In this document: positions 1-8,330 of the stretch, in pieces
How the letters are laid out: each line of letters opens with the position of its first letter
Numbering within the stretch: the stretch's first letter is position 1
Notes under the pieces: generated by a model
The model's input: only the letters and a program-made list of their open reading frames with translations
Databases searched by the model: none
What the model was told of the DNA's origin: nothing
Source of the DNA: Cellulophaga baltica
GTDB lineage: Bacteria; Bacteroidota; Bacteroidia; Flavobacteriales; Flavobacteriaceae
Direction: 5' to 3'
NCBI RefSeq assembly: GCF_900102165.1
Contig: NZ_FNBD01000004.1
Span: 62,001-126,000 of the forward strand
Length of the DNA: 64,000 nt
Position numbers and translations under genes: made by a program

Positions 1-942
1 ATTAAAGAGTTTAAAATAAGCTTCAGACAAAGAGTTTAAAAGTTGAGCTTTACTTCTGTCATCATTTAAATCTTCGTGCAAGGTTAATGCTTTATCATAC
101 CAGTATAAGGCTAATTTGGGCCTGTTCTGTCTTAAATACATGTCACCTTTTACCATATAAGAGTAGGCTAACCAGTCATTAATCTCTTTTTCCTCAAAAA
201 TTACAATACTACTATCAATGTATACTTTAGCATTTTCAAAATCTTTTAGTTTCACATATAAATCGGCAATATTACTGCTACTTTGTGCGGTGTAAACATC
301 ATTCCCTAATTGATGGTTGATGTCTTGAACTATTTTGTAAAGGCTTAAACTTTGCTGATAATCTTTTTGAGAAAGATATAAGTGCGCTACATTTTCTTGG
401 ATAAAGGACAAATTTAAAAGATCGTTGGTGTCCGTAGCAATCTCAATGGCTTTTAAATATGCTTTTAGCGCTTCTGCATGATTTCCTATGTCATAATGCA
501 AAATACCTAAAGGATTTAATGCGCGAATTTTCAATTTCTGATTTTCTATTTTTTTTGCGAGATTATACGCTTTCTCCAAGGATTGTATGGCCTTATCGTT
601 TTCACCATTATACGCTTCATAATGACTAAGTCCTATTAGCGCCATAATGGTACCTTCTTCATAGTTTGACTTGCGACTTAATTCTTGTGCTTTTTTAGTG
701 TAAAAGTATAAACTATCTATATTTTTAAAGTAGTACTCATGACCTATAGCATTCAATAGATTTATATGCTCATGATTTGAAGCATCAAAATTGTTATTGC
801 GCTGTAATTGTAATAATACGGTAGATAAACTATCTAATTTGTTGTTCTGTGTATACGTGTGGGTGACATTAAGAAACAGGAATACAATAAGCAGACAAAA
901 AGGCCTTTTAATGTAGTTAGGAATGATAAAATAGGCAACCAT
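1..942 (-). CDS. TPR-repeat protein, N-terminal part (3' end outside window)
   Basis: The minus strand is open from an ATG at 942 to the window edge, giving 314 residues without a stop. Residues about 10-32 form a hydrophobic signal-like segment, followed by a helical protein with TPR-type repeats; segments such as 'ALNPLGILHYDIGNHAEALKAY' are typical of TPR units (A and G at the usual helix-packing places). In Bacteroidota this architecture usually precedes either a LuxR-type DNA-binding domain or a histidine kinase, but that C-terminal part is not visible here, so the function is open. The start is chosen because it is the first ATG ahead of the hydrophobic segment. Confidence 0.75.
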   Translation of the reverse strand, partial: MVAYFIIPNYIKRPFCLLIVFLFLNVTHTYTQNNKLDSLSTVLLQLQRNNNFDASNHEHINLLNAIGHEYYFKNIDSLYFYTKKAQELSRKSNYEEGTIMALIGLSHYEAYNGENDKAIQSLEKAYNLAKKIENQKLKIRALNPLGILHYDIGNHAEALKAYLKAIEIATDTNDLLNLSFIQENVAHLYLSQKDYQQSLSLYKIVQDINHQLGNDVYTAQSSSNIADLYVKLKDFENAKVYIDSSIVIFEEKEINDWLAYSYMVKGDMYLRQNRPKLALYWYDKALTLHEDLNDDRSKAQLLNSLSEAYFKLFN

Positions 943-1191
943 ACTCGGGGGAGGATATTATCCGTTTCTTTTTTATAAAACTACCGCATAAGCGTATAGT
1001 AATAAAAAATTTGTTGTGAAACGGCAGTTTTTATTTGTATAAATACGGTTTACAGGATAATACAAGTTGATTTAAGCCTAAAAAAGGAACGAAAAATAAG
1101 CAGTTGAATTGTCAAAACACTTGATTATTAGTACTATAATCCGAGAATGAATGATTTTATGAAAATTTATTTAAAATAGTGATTATTTTAT

Positions 1192-1222
1192 TTTGCAAAT
1201 AGCATCTAAAAAATTAACTTTG
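1192..1222 (+). promoter_or_regulatory. Bacteroidota-type promoter for tRNA-His
   Basis: TTTG at 1192-1195 is followed after 19 nt by TAACTTTG at 1215-1222, an exact match to the -33/-7 consensus TTTG-N19-TAnnTTTG. The predicted start lies a few bases before the tRNA at 1239. Confidence 0.75.
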
Positions 1223-1238
1223 CAGCCGCTTACAAATG

Positions 1239-1314
1239 GTGGTTGTAGCTCAGCTGGTTAGAGCATCGGTTTGTGGTACCGAGGGTCGCCGGTTCGAACC
1301 CGGTCTTCCACCCA
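1239..1314 (+). tRNA. tRNA-His (anticodon GTG)
   Basis: A cloverleaf can be folded by eye: D-arm at about 1248-1264, anticodon stem TCGGT/ACCGA enclosing loop TTGTGGT with anticodon GTG, T-arm GCCGG-TTCGAAC-CCGGT at 1288-1304. A G at 1238 precedes G1, matching the need for G-1 in tRNA-His, and the discriminator is C (1312); the full CCA is not encoded. The acceptor stem as read (GTGGTTG with CTTCCAC) leaves two adjacent T/T oppositions at pairs 5:68 and 6:67. A strong terminator follows directly, so this is a stand-alone tRNA gene. Confidence 0.93.
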
Positions 1315-1320
1315 AAAAAT

Positions 1321-1352
1321 AAAGCCTTATCAATTTTGATAAGGCTTTTTTT
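1321..1352 (+). terminator. Rho-independent terminator after tRNA-His
   Basis: A 12-bp perfect stem (AAAGCCTTATCA with its complement, loop ATTT) runs into a run of T, 7 bp downstream of the tRNA. Confidence 0.85.
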
Positions 1353-1366
1353 GTGGCTATAAGTAA

Positions 1367-1399
1367 AGAAAAAGCCCTTGTACAAATACAAGGGCTTTT
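1367..1399 (-). terminator. Terminator of the M28 peptidase gene
   Basis: A 12-bp perfect stem (arms 1371-1382 and 1387-1398, loop CAAA) whose minus-strand copy is followed by a T-rich run. It lies about 30 bp past the stop codon of the minus-strand peptidase; the T run on the plus side is short. Confidence 0.75.
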
Positions 1400-1428
1400 A
1401 AACCTTAAATTAAGATTGTAGTGTAGGC

Positions 1429-2991
1429 TTATTTATTTTCCTTATCTACAACAAGTCTATCTTGTCTATTAGCAACTTCCCACCCGGTATAGAATACCAA
1501 TCGTGATCTGTTTTCTAGTAAATCATAATTAATCTTATCTGGAGTATCTCCAGGAGCGTGGTAATCATCATGTGTACCATTAAAATAAAATATAATAGGA
1601 ATATTATTTTTTACAAAGTTGTAATGATCACTTCTATAATAAAATCTGTTCGGATCATTTTCATCATTATACGTATAATCTAAAGCAATATTCATGTATT
1701 TTTTATTTGCTTCTTCAGAGATCATATGCAAATCGGTACTTAATTTATCAGATCCTATTAAATAGATATAATTACGATCTCCTTCTCTTTTAGGATCAAT
1801 ACGGCCTATCATATCTATATTTAAATCGGCAACCGTTTGTGCTAACGGAAAGATAGGATCAAAATCGGTATAATACTGAGAACCTAATAATCCTTTTTCT
1901 TCACCAGTTACATGTAAAAATACAATAGATCTTTTAGGACCTTTGCCTTCGTCTGCTGCTTTCTTGAAGGCTTGAGCTATTTCTAATAAGGCTACCGTTC
2001 CGGAACCATCATCATCAGCACCATTGTTTACCTCACCATCTTTAGTTACACCAATATGATCTAAATGCGAAGAAATAATTAAATACTCATCCGGTTTTTC
2101 TGAGCCTTTTAATATAGCTACAACATTCTCAGAATCTACATCCTCGTCAGAACTTTTAATCGCTAAGTCTATTTTAGCAGCAATAAGCTTTGCTTTGTTT
2201 TCCGTTTTAATGTTCGGTAAGATAGCGTTAGCGATGGTCTCGTTAATAAAGAAATTAAAGAAAGTGCTAGTTTCATCTTCTTTAATACCCATTCTTCCGC
2301 TATCGTTCTTTTTCATGTAATCAAAGCGACTTTCAAAACGAGCAAAATTATTTTCATCAAAATATAAAACACCTTTAGCGCCTTTAGCTTGTGCAGCTTC
2401 AAATCTTTTACCTACAGATTCTGATAAGTTGCTCCAAACAGATTTTTCAGTACCTCCAGAGATTACATATGTTCCATCAGCCTTCATTGGTTCACCAGCT
2501 TTAATCAAGACAATTTTATCTGTAACATCAATAGCACTGTAGTCAGAATATTTTTCGTCTTCTATTCCAAACCCAGCATATACAATGTCATTGTAGGTTC
2601 CTTCTGCAGCAGTGAAAGTCAAAAGGCCCTCTCCGTTATTGTAGGTTTTACCATTTATAGTAATAGTTCCTTCTGGAAGTTTGCTAACCGTTAAGGGTAC
2701 ATTTTGAAAATAGTTCCCATCTGCTTGCGCTGCAGGAATCCCCATTTTCTTATATTGCTCTGCTAAATATTCTACGGCCTTTTTCTGTCCAGGCTTTCCT
2801 GTTTCTCTACCTTCAAATTCATCAGAGGCATAAATGTATAAATGCTCTTTTAACTCTGCTTCCGTAATGGTTTCTGCATAAGGTTTAGGATCCATGGCAG
2901 TCTTAGCTTCTGAAGAAGTATCAGAAACAGTTTTCTGTGAAGAATTACAGGCCATGGCCAATAATGTCACAACAAATGCTATTTTTTTCAT
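1429..2991 (-). CDS. M28-family zinc metallopeptidase lipoprotein with PA domain
   Basis: Likely an exported aminopeptidase of family M28 that trims peptides in the periplasm or at the cell surface. The ATG at 2991 gives 520 residues beginning with a lipoprotein signal ending in the lipobox LAMAC (Cys15); an in-frame TTG lies 12 bp further upstream. A protease-associated insert spans roughly residues 120-280. The catalytic domain shows the co-catalytic zinc motifs in order: SSHLDHIG (His and Asp), NNGADDDGSGT (bridging Asp), TGEEKGLLGS (catalytic Glu and ligand), NIDMIGR (Asp) and YRSDHYNF (His). It stands alone, convergent with tRNA-His and divergent from the hydroxyproline genes. Substrate preference cannot be read from sequence. 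Confidence 0.92.
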   Translation of the reverse strand: MKKIAFVVTLLAMACNSSQKTVSDTSSEAKTAMDPKPYAETITEAELKEHLYIYASDEFEGRETGKPGQKKAVEYLAEQYKKMGIPAAQADGNYFQNVPLTVSKLPEGTITINGKTYNNGEGLLTFTAAEGTYNDIVYAGFGIEDEKYSDYSAIDVTDKIVLIKAGEPMKADGTYVISGGTEKSVWSNLSESVGKRFEAAQAKGAKGVLYFDENNFARFESRFDYMKKNDSGRMGIKEDETSTFFNFFINETIANAILPNIKTENKAKLIAAKIDLAIKSSDEDVDSENVVAILKGSEKPDEYLIISSHLDHIGVTKDGEVNNGADDDGSGTVALLEIAQAFKKAADEGKGPKRSIVFLHVTGEEKGLLGSQYYTDFDPIFPLAQTVADLNIDMIGRIDPKREGDRNYIYLIGSDKLSTDLHMISEEANKKYMNIALDYTYNDENDPNRFYYRSDHYNFVKNNIPIIFYFNGTHDDYHAPGDTPDKINYDLLENRSRLVFYTGWEVANRQDRLVVDKENK

Positions 2992-3220
2992 TTTGGTGTT
3001 CAATTAATTAATTAGTCTTTTCAAAAATAATGAAAACAATGAACTTTAAGCCAATCAATTAAAAAATCTATCTATGGTTTTCATTGGAATAATAGTTTAA
3101 CGCTTCATTTTTTTAAAAAGACCACCAAGCGCTAAAAAAATGTTAGAAAAATAAACCGAAGCATGATAATTACTTTATAAACTAGTAGCTTTATCAAAGC
3201 ATTATATAAAATGTATACGA

Positions 3221-4804
3221 ATGATATCTGGAAAAAATTATATAGGGAACAAATTGTCGGCAAAAAACACAAAAATGTACAAGACGTTTAACCCAAAAAC
3301 GAACACGGAGAATACCATAAGTTTTTACGAAGCAAATCAAGAGGAAATTAATGAAGCGGTGCTATTGGCTTCGAATGCTTTTGATGCTTATAAGAATATT
3401 TCTAATGAGAAAAAAGCCCTATTTTTAAATACAATAGCAGATGAAATAGTAGCATTAGATACTGCGCTTATAGAAACGTATTGTTCTGAAACAGGACTTA
3501 CGGAAGGGAGAGCATTAGGAGAAAGAGGAAGAACCGTAGGGCAACTGCGTATGTTTGCAGATTTGGTGCGTCAAGGAAATTGGGTAGATGCCACTATAGA
3601 CACGGCCATTCCAGACAGAGTGCCAATGCCAAAATCAGATCTACGTAAGATGATGGTGCCCTTAGGACCCGTTGTAGTATTTGGAGCAAGTAATTTTCCG
3701 TTGGCCTATTCTACTGCCGGTGGGGATACCGCTTCTGCATTAGCCTCTGGTTGTCCTGTAATTGTTAAAAGTCACCCTATGCATGCTGCAACAGGAGAAC
3801 TGGTTGCCTCAGCTATTAATAAAGCAGCAGAAATAACAGGCATGCCAAATGGTGTATTTTCTAATCTTAACAGTAGCGGAATAGAAGTTGGGGTTGCTTT
3901 GGTGCAACATACTGGTGTTAAGGCAGTTGGTTTTACGGGTAGTATTAGGGGTGGTAGCGCTTTATTTAATTTAGCGGCGCAAAGAGAGGAGCCTATTCCT
4001 GTATTTGCAGAAATGGGGAGTATTAACCCTGTCGTGATTTTGCCTAAGGCTTTGGCCGCCAAAAATGAAGAATGGGCAAAGACTTATGCCAGTTCCATCA
4101 CATTAGGTTCAGGACAATTTTGTACCAATCCTGGATTACTATTGGGTATTAGCAGTGACTCTTTGAATAAATTTATAGTGCACTTGTCTGATGAAATTGA
4201 AAAAATAGCTCCCACATGTATGCTGCATCCTAATATTTATAAGGCATATACGACGAATAAGGAGAACGCAGAAACACAACAAGGAGTTGTTATAGCAGCC
4301 TCTTTTGAAACTAAGGTGGCAGATAATCATGCAAAACAAGCAGTAACAACGGTAGACGGTGCTACATTCTTGAAAAACACAAGCTTGCATCAAGAAGTTT
4401 TTGGACCCTATTCTATGGTAGTGCGCTGTGAGAATGCGAAAGAATTAGAAGCAGTTATAGTAGCTCTAGAGGGGCAATTAACCGGTACTGTAATTGCAGA
4501 GGAAAATGATGCGGAAAACTATGTTGAAATAATTAACGCCTTAAAAAATAGAGTGGGGCGTATCATCTATAATGGGGTGCCTACGGGAGTAGAAGTTTGT
4601 CCATCTATGCAACATGGGGGGCCATATCCTGCATCTTCAGATAGTAGATTTTCTGCTGTAGGAGTACATGCTATAAAAAGATGGATTAGACCTTTTTCAT
4701 ATCAGGACTGGCCAAATGTCTTATTACCTTTAGAATTACAAAATGAAAACCCGCTGCAATTAAGTAGATTGGTAAACGGAGAGCAAACTACAAGATCTAT
4801 CTAA
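3221..4804 (+). CDS. 2,5-dioxovalerate (alpha-ketoglutarate semialdehyde) dehydrogenase
   Basis: Cytoplasmic NAD(P)-dependent aldehyde dehydrogenase, expected to oxidise alpha-ketoglutarate semialdehyde to alpha-ketoglutarate. The 527-residue protein has the usual length and the family's N-terminal opening. The catalytic Cys301 sits in GSGQFCTNPG and the general base Glu264 in FAEMGS; the nucleotide-binding region carries FGASNFPLA. The stop is 11 bp from the start of the 4-hydroxyproline epimerase, so the two are almost certainly one operon, pointing to the last step of trans-4-hydroxyproline breakdown. The same enzyme could also serve pentose or sugar-acid pathways, but the neighbour favours hydroxyproline. 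Confidence 0.9.
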   Translation: MISGKNYIGNKLSAKNTKMYKTFNPKTNTENTISFYEANQEEINEAVLLASNAFDAYKNISNEKKALFLNTIADEIVALDTALIETYCSETGLTEGRALGERGRTVGQLRMFADLVRQGNWVDATIDTAIPDRVPMPKSDLRKMMVPLGPVVVFGASNFPLAYSTAGGDTASALASGCPVIVKSHPMHAATGELVASAINKAAEITGMPNGVFSNLNSSGIEVGVALVQHTGVKAVGFTGSIRGGSALFNLAAQREEPIPVFAEMGSINPVVILPKALAAKNEEWAKTYASSITLGSGQFCTNPGLLLGISSDSLNKFIVHLSDEIEKIAPTCMLHPNIYKAYTTNKENAETQQGVVIAASFETKVADNHAKQAVTTVDGATFLKNTSLHQEVFGPYSMVVRCENAKELEAVIVALEGQLTGTVIAEENDAENYVEIINALKNRVGRIIYNGVPTGVEVCPSMQHGGPYPASSDSRFSAVGVHAIKRWIRPFSYQDWPNVLLPLELQNENPLQLSRLVNGEQTTRSI

Positions 4805-4815
4805 GAAAACAACAA

Positions 4816-5823
4816 ATGGCTAGTAAAACATTTTTCTGTGTTGATGCACATACCTGTGGAAATCCTGTACGCGTAGTAGCAGGAGGTGGACCTATATTAA
4901 GTGGAGAAAACATGAGTCAAAAACGGCAACATTTTTTATCCGAATTTGATTGGATTAGGAAAGGGTTAATGTTTGAGCCTCGAGGTCATGATATGATGAG
5001 TGGAAGTATTTTTTATGCGCCTTCTAATCCTGAAAATGACTTTGGAATTTTATTTATAGAAACTAGCGGTTGCTTACCTATGTGTGGGCATGGTACCATA
5101 GGAGCAATTACTATAGGCATAGAAGAAGGATTAATAAGCCCTAAGATTCCAGGTCACGTACGGATGGAAACACCTGCGGGCTTAGTATTAATTGAATACC
5201 AACAGACAGGAAATAAAGTGGATTGGGTAAAACTTACGAATGTCAAATCGTATTTAGCGGAAACAAACTTAACAATAGACTGTACAGGCTTAGGAGAACT
5301 AACTTTTGATGTTTCTTATGGAGGTAATTTTTATGCGATTATAGATCCACAAGAAAACTTTAAAGGAATTCAAGATTTTTCAGCGGGTAAACTAGTGCAG
5401 TTTAGTCAAGAAATTCGCTCTAAAATCAATAAAAAATATCCAAATTTATTTATTCACCCCGAAGATGAAACGATTAGAAATGTAAGTCACGTTTTATGGA
5501 CAGGAGATACCATTTCTCCAGAGGCTACTGCCCGTAATGCCGTATTCTATGGAGATAAGGCTATAGATAGATCCCCATGTGGCACTGGAACTTCTGCCCG
5601 AATGGCACAATGGCATGCCAAAGGAAAATTAAAAATAGGAGAAAAGTTTATTCATGAAAGTTATATTGGCTCTCAGTTTATAGGAAGAATAGAAGAGGAA
5701 GGCACACTAGAAGGGAAGAAAGCTATCATTCCAAGTATACAAGGTTGGGCAAAAATATATGGGTACAATACTATTCTTATAGATGATGACGACCCTTATG
5801 CACACGGGTTTCAAGTGCTGTAG
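4816..5823 (+). CDS. 4-hydroxyproline 2-epimerase (proline racemase family)
   Basis: Cofactor-independent epimerase interconverting trans-4-hydroxy-L-proline and cis-4-hydroxy-D-proline. The 335-residue protein contains both catalytic cysteines: Cys90 in MCGHGTIG and Cys255 in SPCGTGTSA. Keeping both separates epimerases/racemases from trans-3-hydroxyproline dehydratases, in which the second is replaced by Thr. The pairing with alpha-ketoglutarate semialdehyde dehydrogenase makes hydroxyproline a better substrate than proline. The oxidase/dehydrogenase and deaminase that normally lie between these steps are not found here and would have to be elsewhere. Confidence 0.9.
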   Translation: MASKTFFCVDAHTCGNPVRVVAGGGPILSGENMSQKRQHFLSEFDWIRKGLMFEPRGHDMMSGSIFYAPSNPENDFGILFIETSGCLPMCGHGTIGAITIGIEEGLISPKIPGHVRMETPAGLVLIEYQQTGNKVDWVKLTNVKSYLAETNLTIDCTGLGELTFDVSYGGNFYAIIDPQENFKGIQDFSAGKLVQFSQEIRSKINKKYPNLFIHPEDETIRNVSHVLWTGDTISPEATARNAVFYGDKAIDRSPCGTGTSARMAQWHAKGKLKIGEKFIHESYIGSQFIGRIEEEGTLEGKKAIIPSIQGWAKIYGYNTILIDDDDPYAHGFQVL

Positions 5824-5847
5824 AGAAATTTAACCTGGTTTTATTTA

Positions 5848-6748
5848 GTGTATATAAATAGAACTAAAGAGATACTTAGTTTGAATAAAGTAATAGAAAA
5901 ATACGAATTTAAGAAGGGGCTCCCTCAAGAGCTTGAAATAAAAAATCTAGCTACATTGTACCGTGATTCGCGTGAAGACTTGATACAACCTCATAGAACA
6001 GATTTTTATCAAATTATATGGTTTAAGAAAGGAGCACCTAAGCATATGGTTGATTTTAATCCGGTACAGATAGAGCCAAATACTATATTATTTGTGGATA
6101 AGAATAGTGTTCAACGTTTTGACGAAAATGAATTGGTTGATGGGGAAGTACTTTTATTTACCGATAATTTTTTCTCTAAAACAGAAGAGGATACAAGTTT
6201 TAAGAAGTAGCATGTTGTTTAATGATTTGTATGCAATATCAACCATAAAGATAAATGGGGAAACTACTATTTTCGAAACCTTTTTTGAGCTTATGAAAAC
6301 GGAGCTAGGTTACAGTGCAGATATCTATCAGTCAGATATTCTTAGAAATCAGCTTAAAAACGTATTGTTGGTATCAGAAAGAGAAAGGCAAACCCAAAAT
6401 AGTGCGATGATAAATAAGGGGCCAGATTTAGACTGTGTAATTAAGTTTAGAGATCTCTTAGATAAACAGTTTCAAATACAAAAATCTGTAGCTAAATATA
6501 AAACGCAGTTAAATGTTACTCAAAAACGTTTAAACTCGGCCACCTTAAAAGTAATGGATATTACTCCCAAACAAATGATAGATGCTAGGGTTATCTTGGA
6601 AGCTAAACGTTTGTTAGTCCATACATTAGATAGTGTCAAGGAGATAGGGTACACGCTTGGTTTTGAGGAGCCTACAAATTTTGTGAAGTATTTTAAAAAA
6701 CATCAAACAATAACGCCGATAGAATTTAGGAATAAATTTGGTAATTAG
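5848..6748 (+). pseudogene. AraC-family regulator interrupted by a +1 frameshift
   Basis: Two overlapping reading frames together make one AraC-type regulator. Frame 1 (GTG at 5848 to the stop at 6208-6210) holds the N-terminal cupin-like sensor part, ending at '...FFSKTEEDTSFKK'. Frame 2 continues from about 6200 with 'LRSSMLFNDLYAIS' and carries the C-terminal two-helix-turn-helix domain, including 'SVKEIGYTLGFEEPTNFVKYFKKH', the classic second AraC HTH. Removing one T from the TTTT run at 6198-6201 would join them into about 300 residues. It lies 24 bp after the hydroxyproline epimerase, so it was probably the local regulator. It could be a true pseudogene, a sequencing error or, less likely, programmed +1 frameshifting. 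Confidence 0.8.
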
Positions 6749-6858
6749 TTTTTAAGGCGTAAAATTACCATTTTAAACTGCTTTTTTATCATAATAAATT
6801 AATCGTCTTACCGCAAATTTGCTTCTAAGTTTAACTACAATAGAACAAATTTGAAGAA

Positions 6859-7128
6859 ATGAAATTGTTAATAGATGTTATAGGGTGGTCAGGTTCTGGC
6901 TTTTTAATTCTTGCTTATGGACTAACATTAGTAGAGAACAATAAGTATGTTAGTTACTCGAAATATTTAAATCTTTTTGGAGCTCTTTTAATAGCCATTA
7001 ACTGTTATTACTATAATGCCATACCTTCATTTGTTTCTAATTTAATTTGGTCTGTGATGGCAACCTTAACCATTTACAAAACAAAAAGACGGGCGGGTTA
7101 TTTTATGAAGGCTAAACTTAAGGTATAA
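6859..7128 (+). CDS. Small membrane protein, CBU_0592-like family
   Basis: An 89-residue protein with three hydrophobic segments at about residues 7-24, 37-53 and 58-74 and a basic tail (KTKRRAGYFMK). The pattern 'GWSGSGFLILAYGL...LNLFGALLIAINCYYY' fits the uncharacterised CBU_0592-like membrane family, distantly similar in layout to small SemiSWEET-type proteins. It lies between the broken AraC gene and the end of cydB with no evident operon partner. Function unknown. Confidence 0.7.
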   Translation: MKLLIDVIGWSGSGFLILAYGLTLVENNKYVSYSKYLNLFGALLIAINCYYYNAIPSFVSNLIWSVMATLTIYKTKRRAGYFMKAKLKV

Positions 7129-7251
7129 GCTAATCTTTCTATTTTTAATAAATAGATCTCTGGTGGTGATTTAATTAGGGTGTTCTAAAAAATGGCATAT
7201 GATACAGATCATTGAGGGACTTATTATGAAATAGAAAAGAATTATTTAGTA

Positions 7252-8328
7252 TTAATGCTCTCCATAACCCACATCATCCATCTTACCTTTAAAAACTCTG
7301 TATTGAATGACCATATAGATGGCTACAAGCACGATTGCGATAGCAAACCAATAAACACCTACCGATAGGCCGTATTTGTCCGCGGCAACGTTGTAAATGG
7401 TTAAACTAGGGTTTATATCATTTGTTGATGGCAATACCTTAGGAAAAATCGATGCCACAGTTGTTGTTAATCCTCCAAATAAGAACACGGAAGAAAATAA
7501 AAATCCTAATCCATCTCTTTTAAATCTTTTAATATTAAATAACCCAAACAGTCCAATAAAAGTGAGCAGCGGGAAAATCCAAAGCCATGGTGTGTTTAAG
7601 AAATTTTGAAATGGTTTTGGTTCTATGACATGCCAAACAGATAAGGAGATAATGACCAAAGCAAGCAATACACAATTTAGTCTAAATATGACGGTCTTTA
7701 ATTTTTCATTAAGATCAGAATTTGTTTTAAATATGATCCAATTCGCCCCATGAATGCTTAAGGACACTACCCCTATAACGCCTAGTAATACAGTAAACCA
7801 ATCTAAAATTCCTAGGTGCTCTGCTTGCGGACTAAAAGTAGGGTTCCATAAGGGAAGAAAAAAGTAATGCGCCTCTTGTGTAGAGACACCTTCTGTTACA
7901 ATACCTAAATTAACGCCCCGTACAATATTTCCTAAGGCTACACCGAAAAACAAAGCGAGCAGTAAGCTTGCTACTCCAAAAGCCTTATCCCAAATAGCTT
8001 CCCACATGGCATTATGTACCTGTCCTCTAAGTTCTAAGCCTATAGCTCTGAAAATCAAGAGCCATAATATCATAATTAACGGCAAGTAAAAACCACTAAA
8101 AGAAGAAGCATAGAGCGTAGGGAAAGCAAAGAATAAAACGCCTCCAGAAGCAATTAACCACACCTCATTAGCATCCCAAAAAGGACCAATAGCATTGGTG
8201 ATAGCTTTTTTATCTTTTTCTGTTTTAGCAAAGAATAAATGAATAATTCCAGCTCCAAAATCATAGCCATCTAAGATAACATACACAGCAAGCATGGTCA
8301 TTAAAACGATGTACCAAAATAGTTCCAT
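7252..8328 (-). CDS. cydB: Cytochrome bd ubiquinol/menaquinol oxidase subunit II
   Basis: Integral membrane subunit of the cytochrome bd terminal oxidase. The 358-residue sequence begins with the family hallmark 'YIVLMTMLAVYVILDGYDFGAGI' and continues with 'IGPFWDANEVWLIASGGVLFFAFPTLYA', a conserved CydB segment; about eight or nine hydrophobic helices follow. It starts 2 bp after the cydA stop, so the two are translated from one mRNA. No small CydX-like reading frame is obvious after it. The gene should follow the control of the promoter upstream of cydA, which has a CRP-type palindrome at 9726-9739. Confidence 0.96.
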   Translation of the reverse strand: MELFWYIVLMTMLAVYVILDGYDFGAGIIHLFFAKTEKDKKAITNAIGPFWDANEVWLIASGGVLFFAFPTLYASSFSGFYLPLIMILWLLIFRAIGLELRGQVHNAMWEAIWDKAFGVASLLLALFFGVALGNIVRGVNLGIVTEGVSTQEAHYFFLPLWNPTFSPQAEHLGILDWFTVLLGVIGVVSLSIHGANWIIFKTNSDLNEKLKTVIFRLNCVLLALVIISLSVWHVIEPKPFQNFLNTPWLWIFPLLTFIGLFGLFNIKRFKRDGLGFLFSSVFLFGGLTTTVASIFPKVLPSTNDINPSLTIYNVAADKYGLSVGVYWFAIAIVLVAIYMVIQYRVFKGKMDDVGYGEH

Positions 8329-8330
8329 AA

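Noticed and set aside
3772-4393. Open frames on the minus strand inside the dehydrogenase gene
   Set aside because: They are antisense to a well-supported enzyme and show no independent features.
4816-5823. trans-3-hydroxyproline dehydratase as alternative for the epimerase
   Set aside because: Both catalytic cysteines (90 and 255) are present; dehydratases replace the second.
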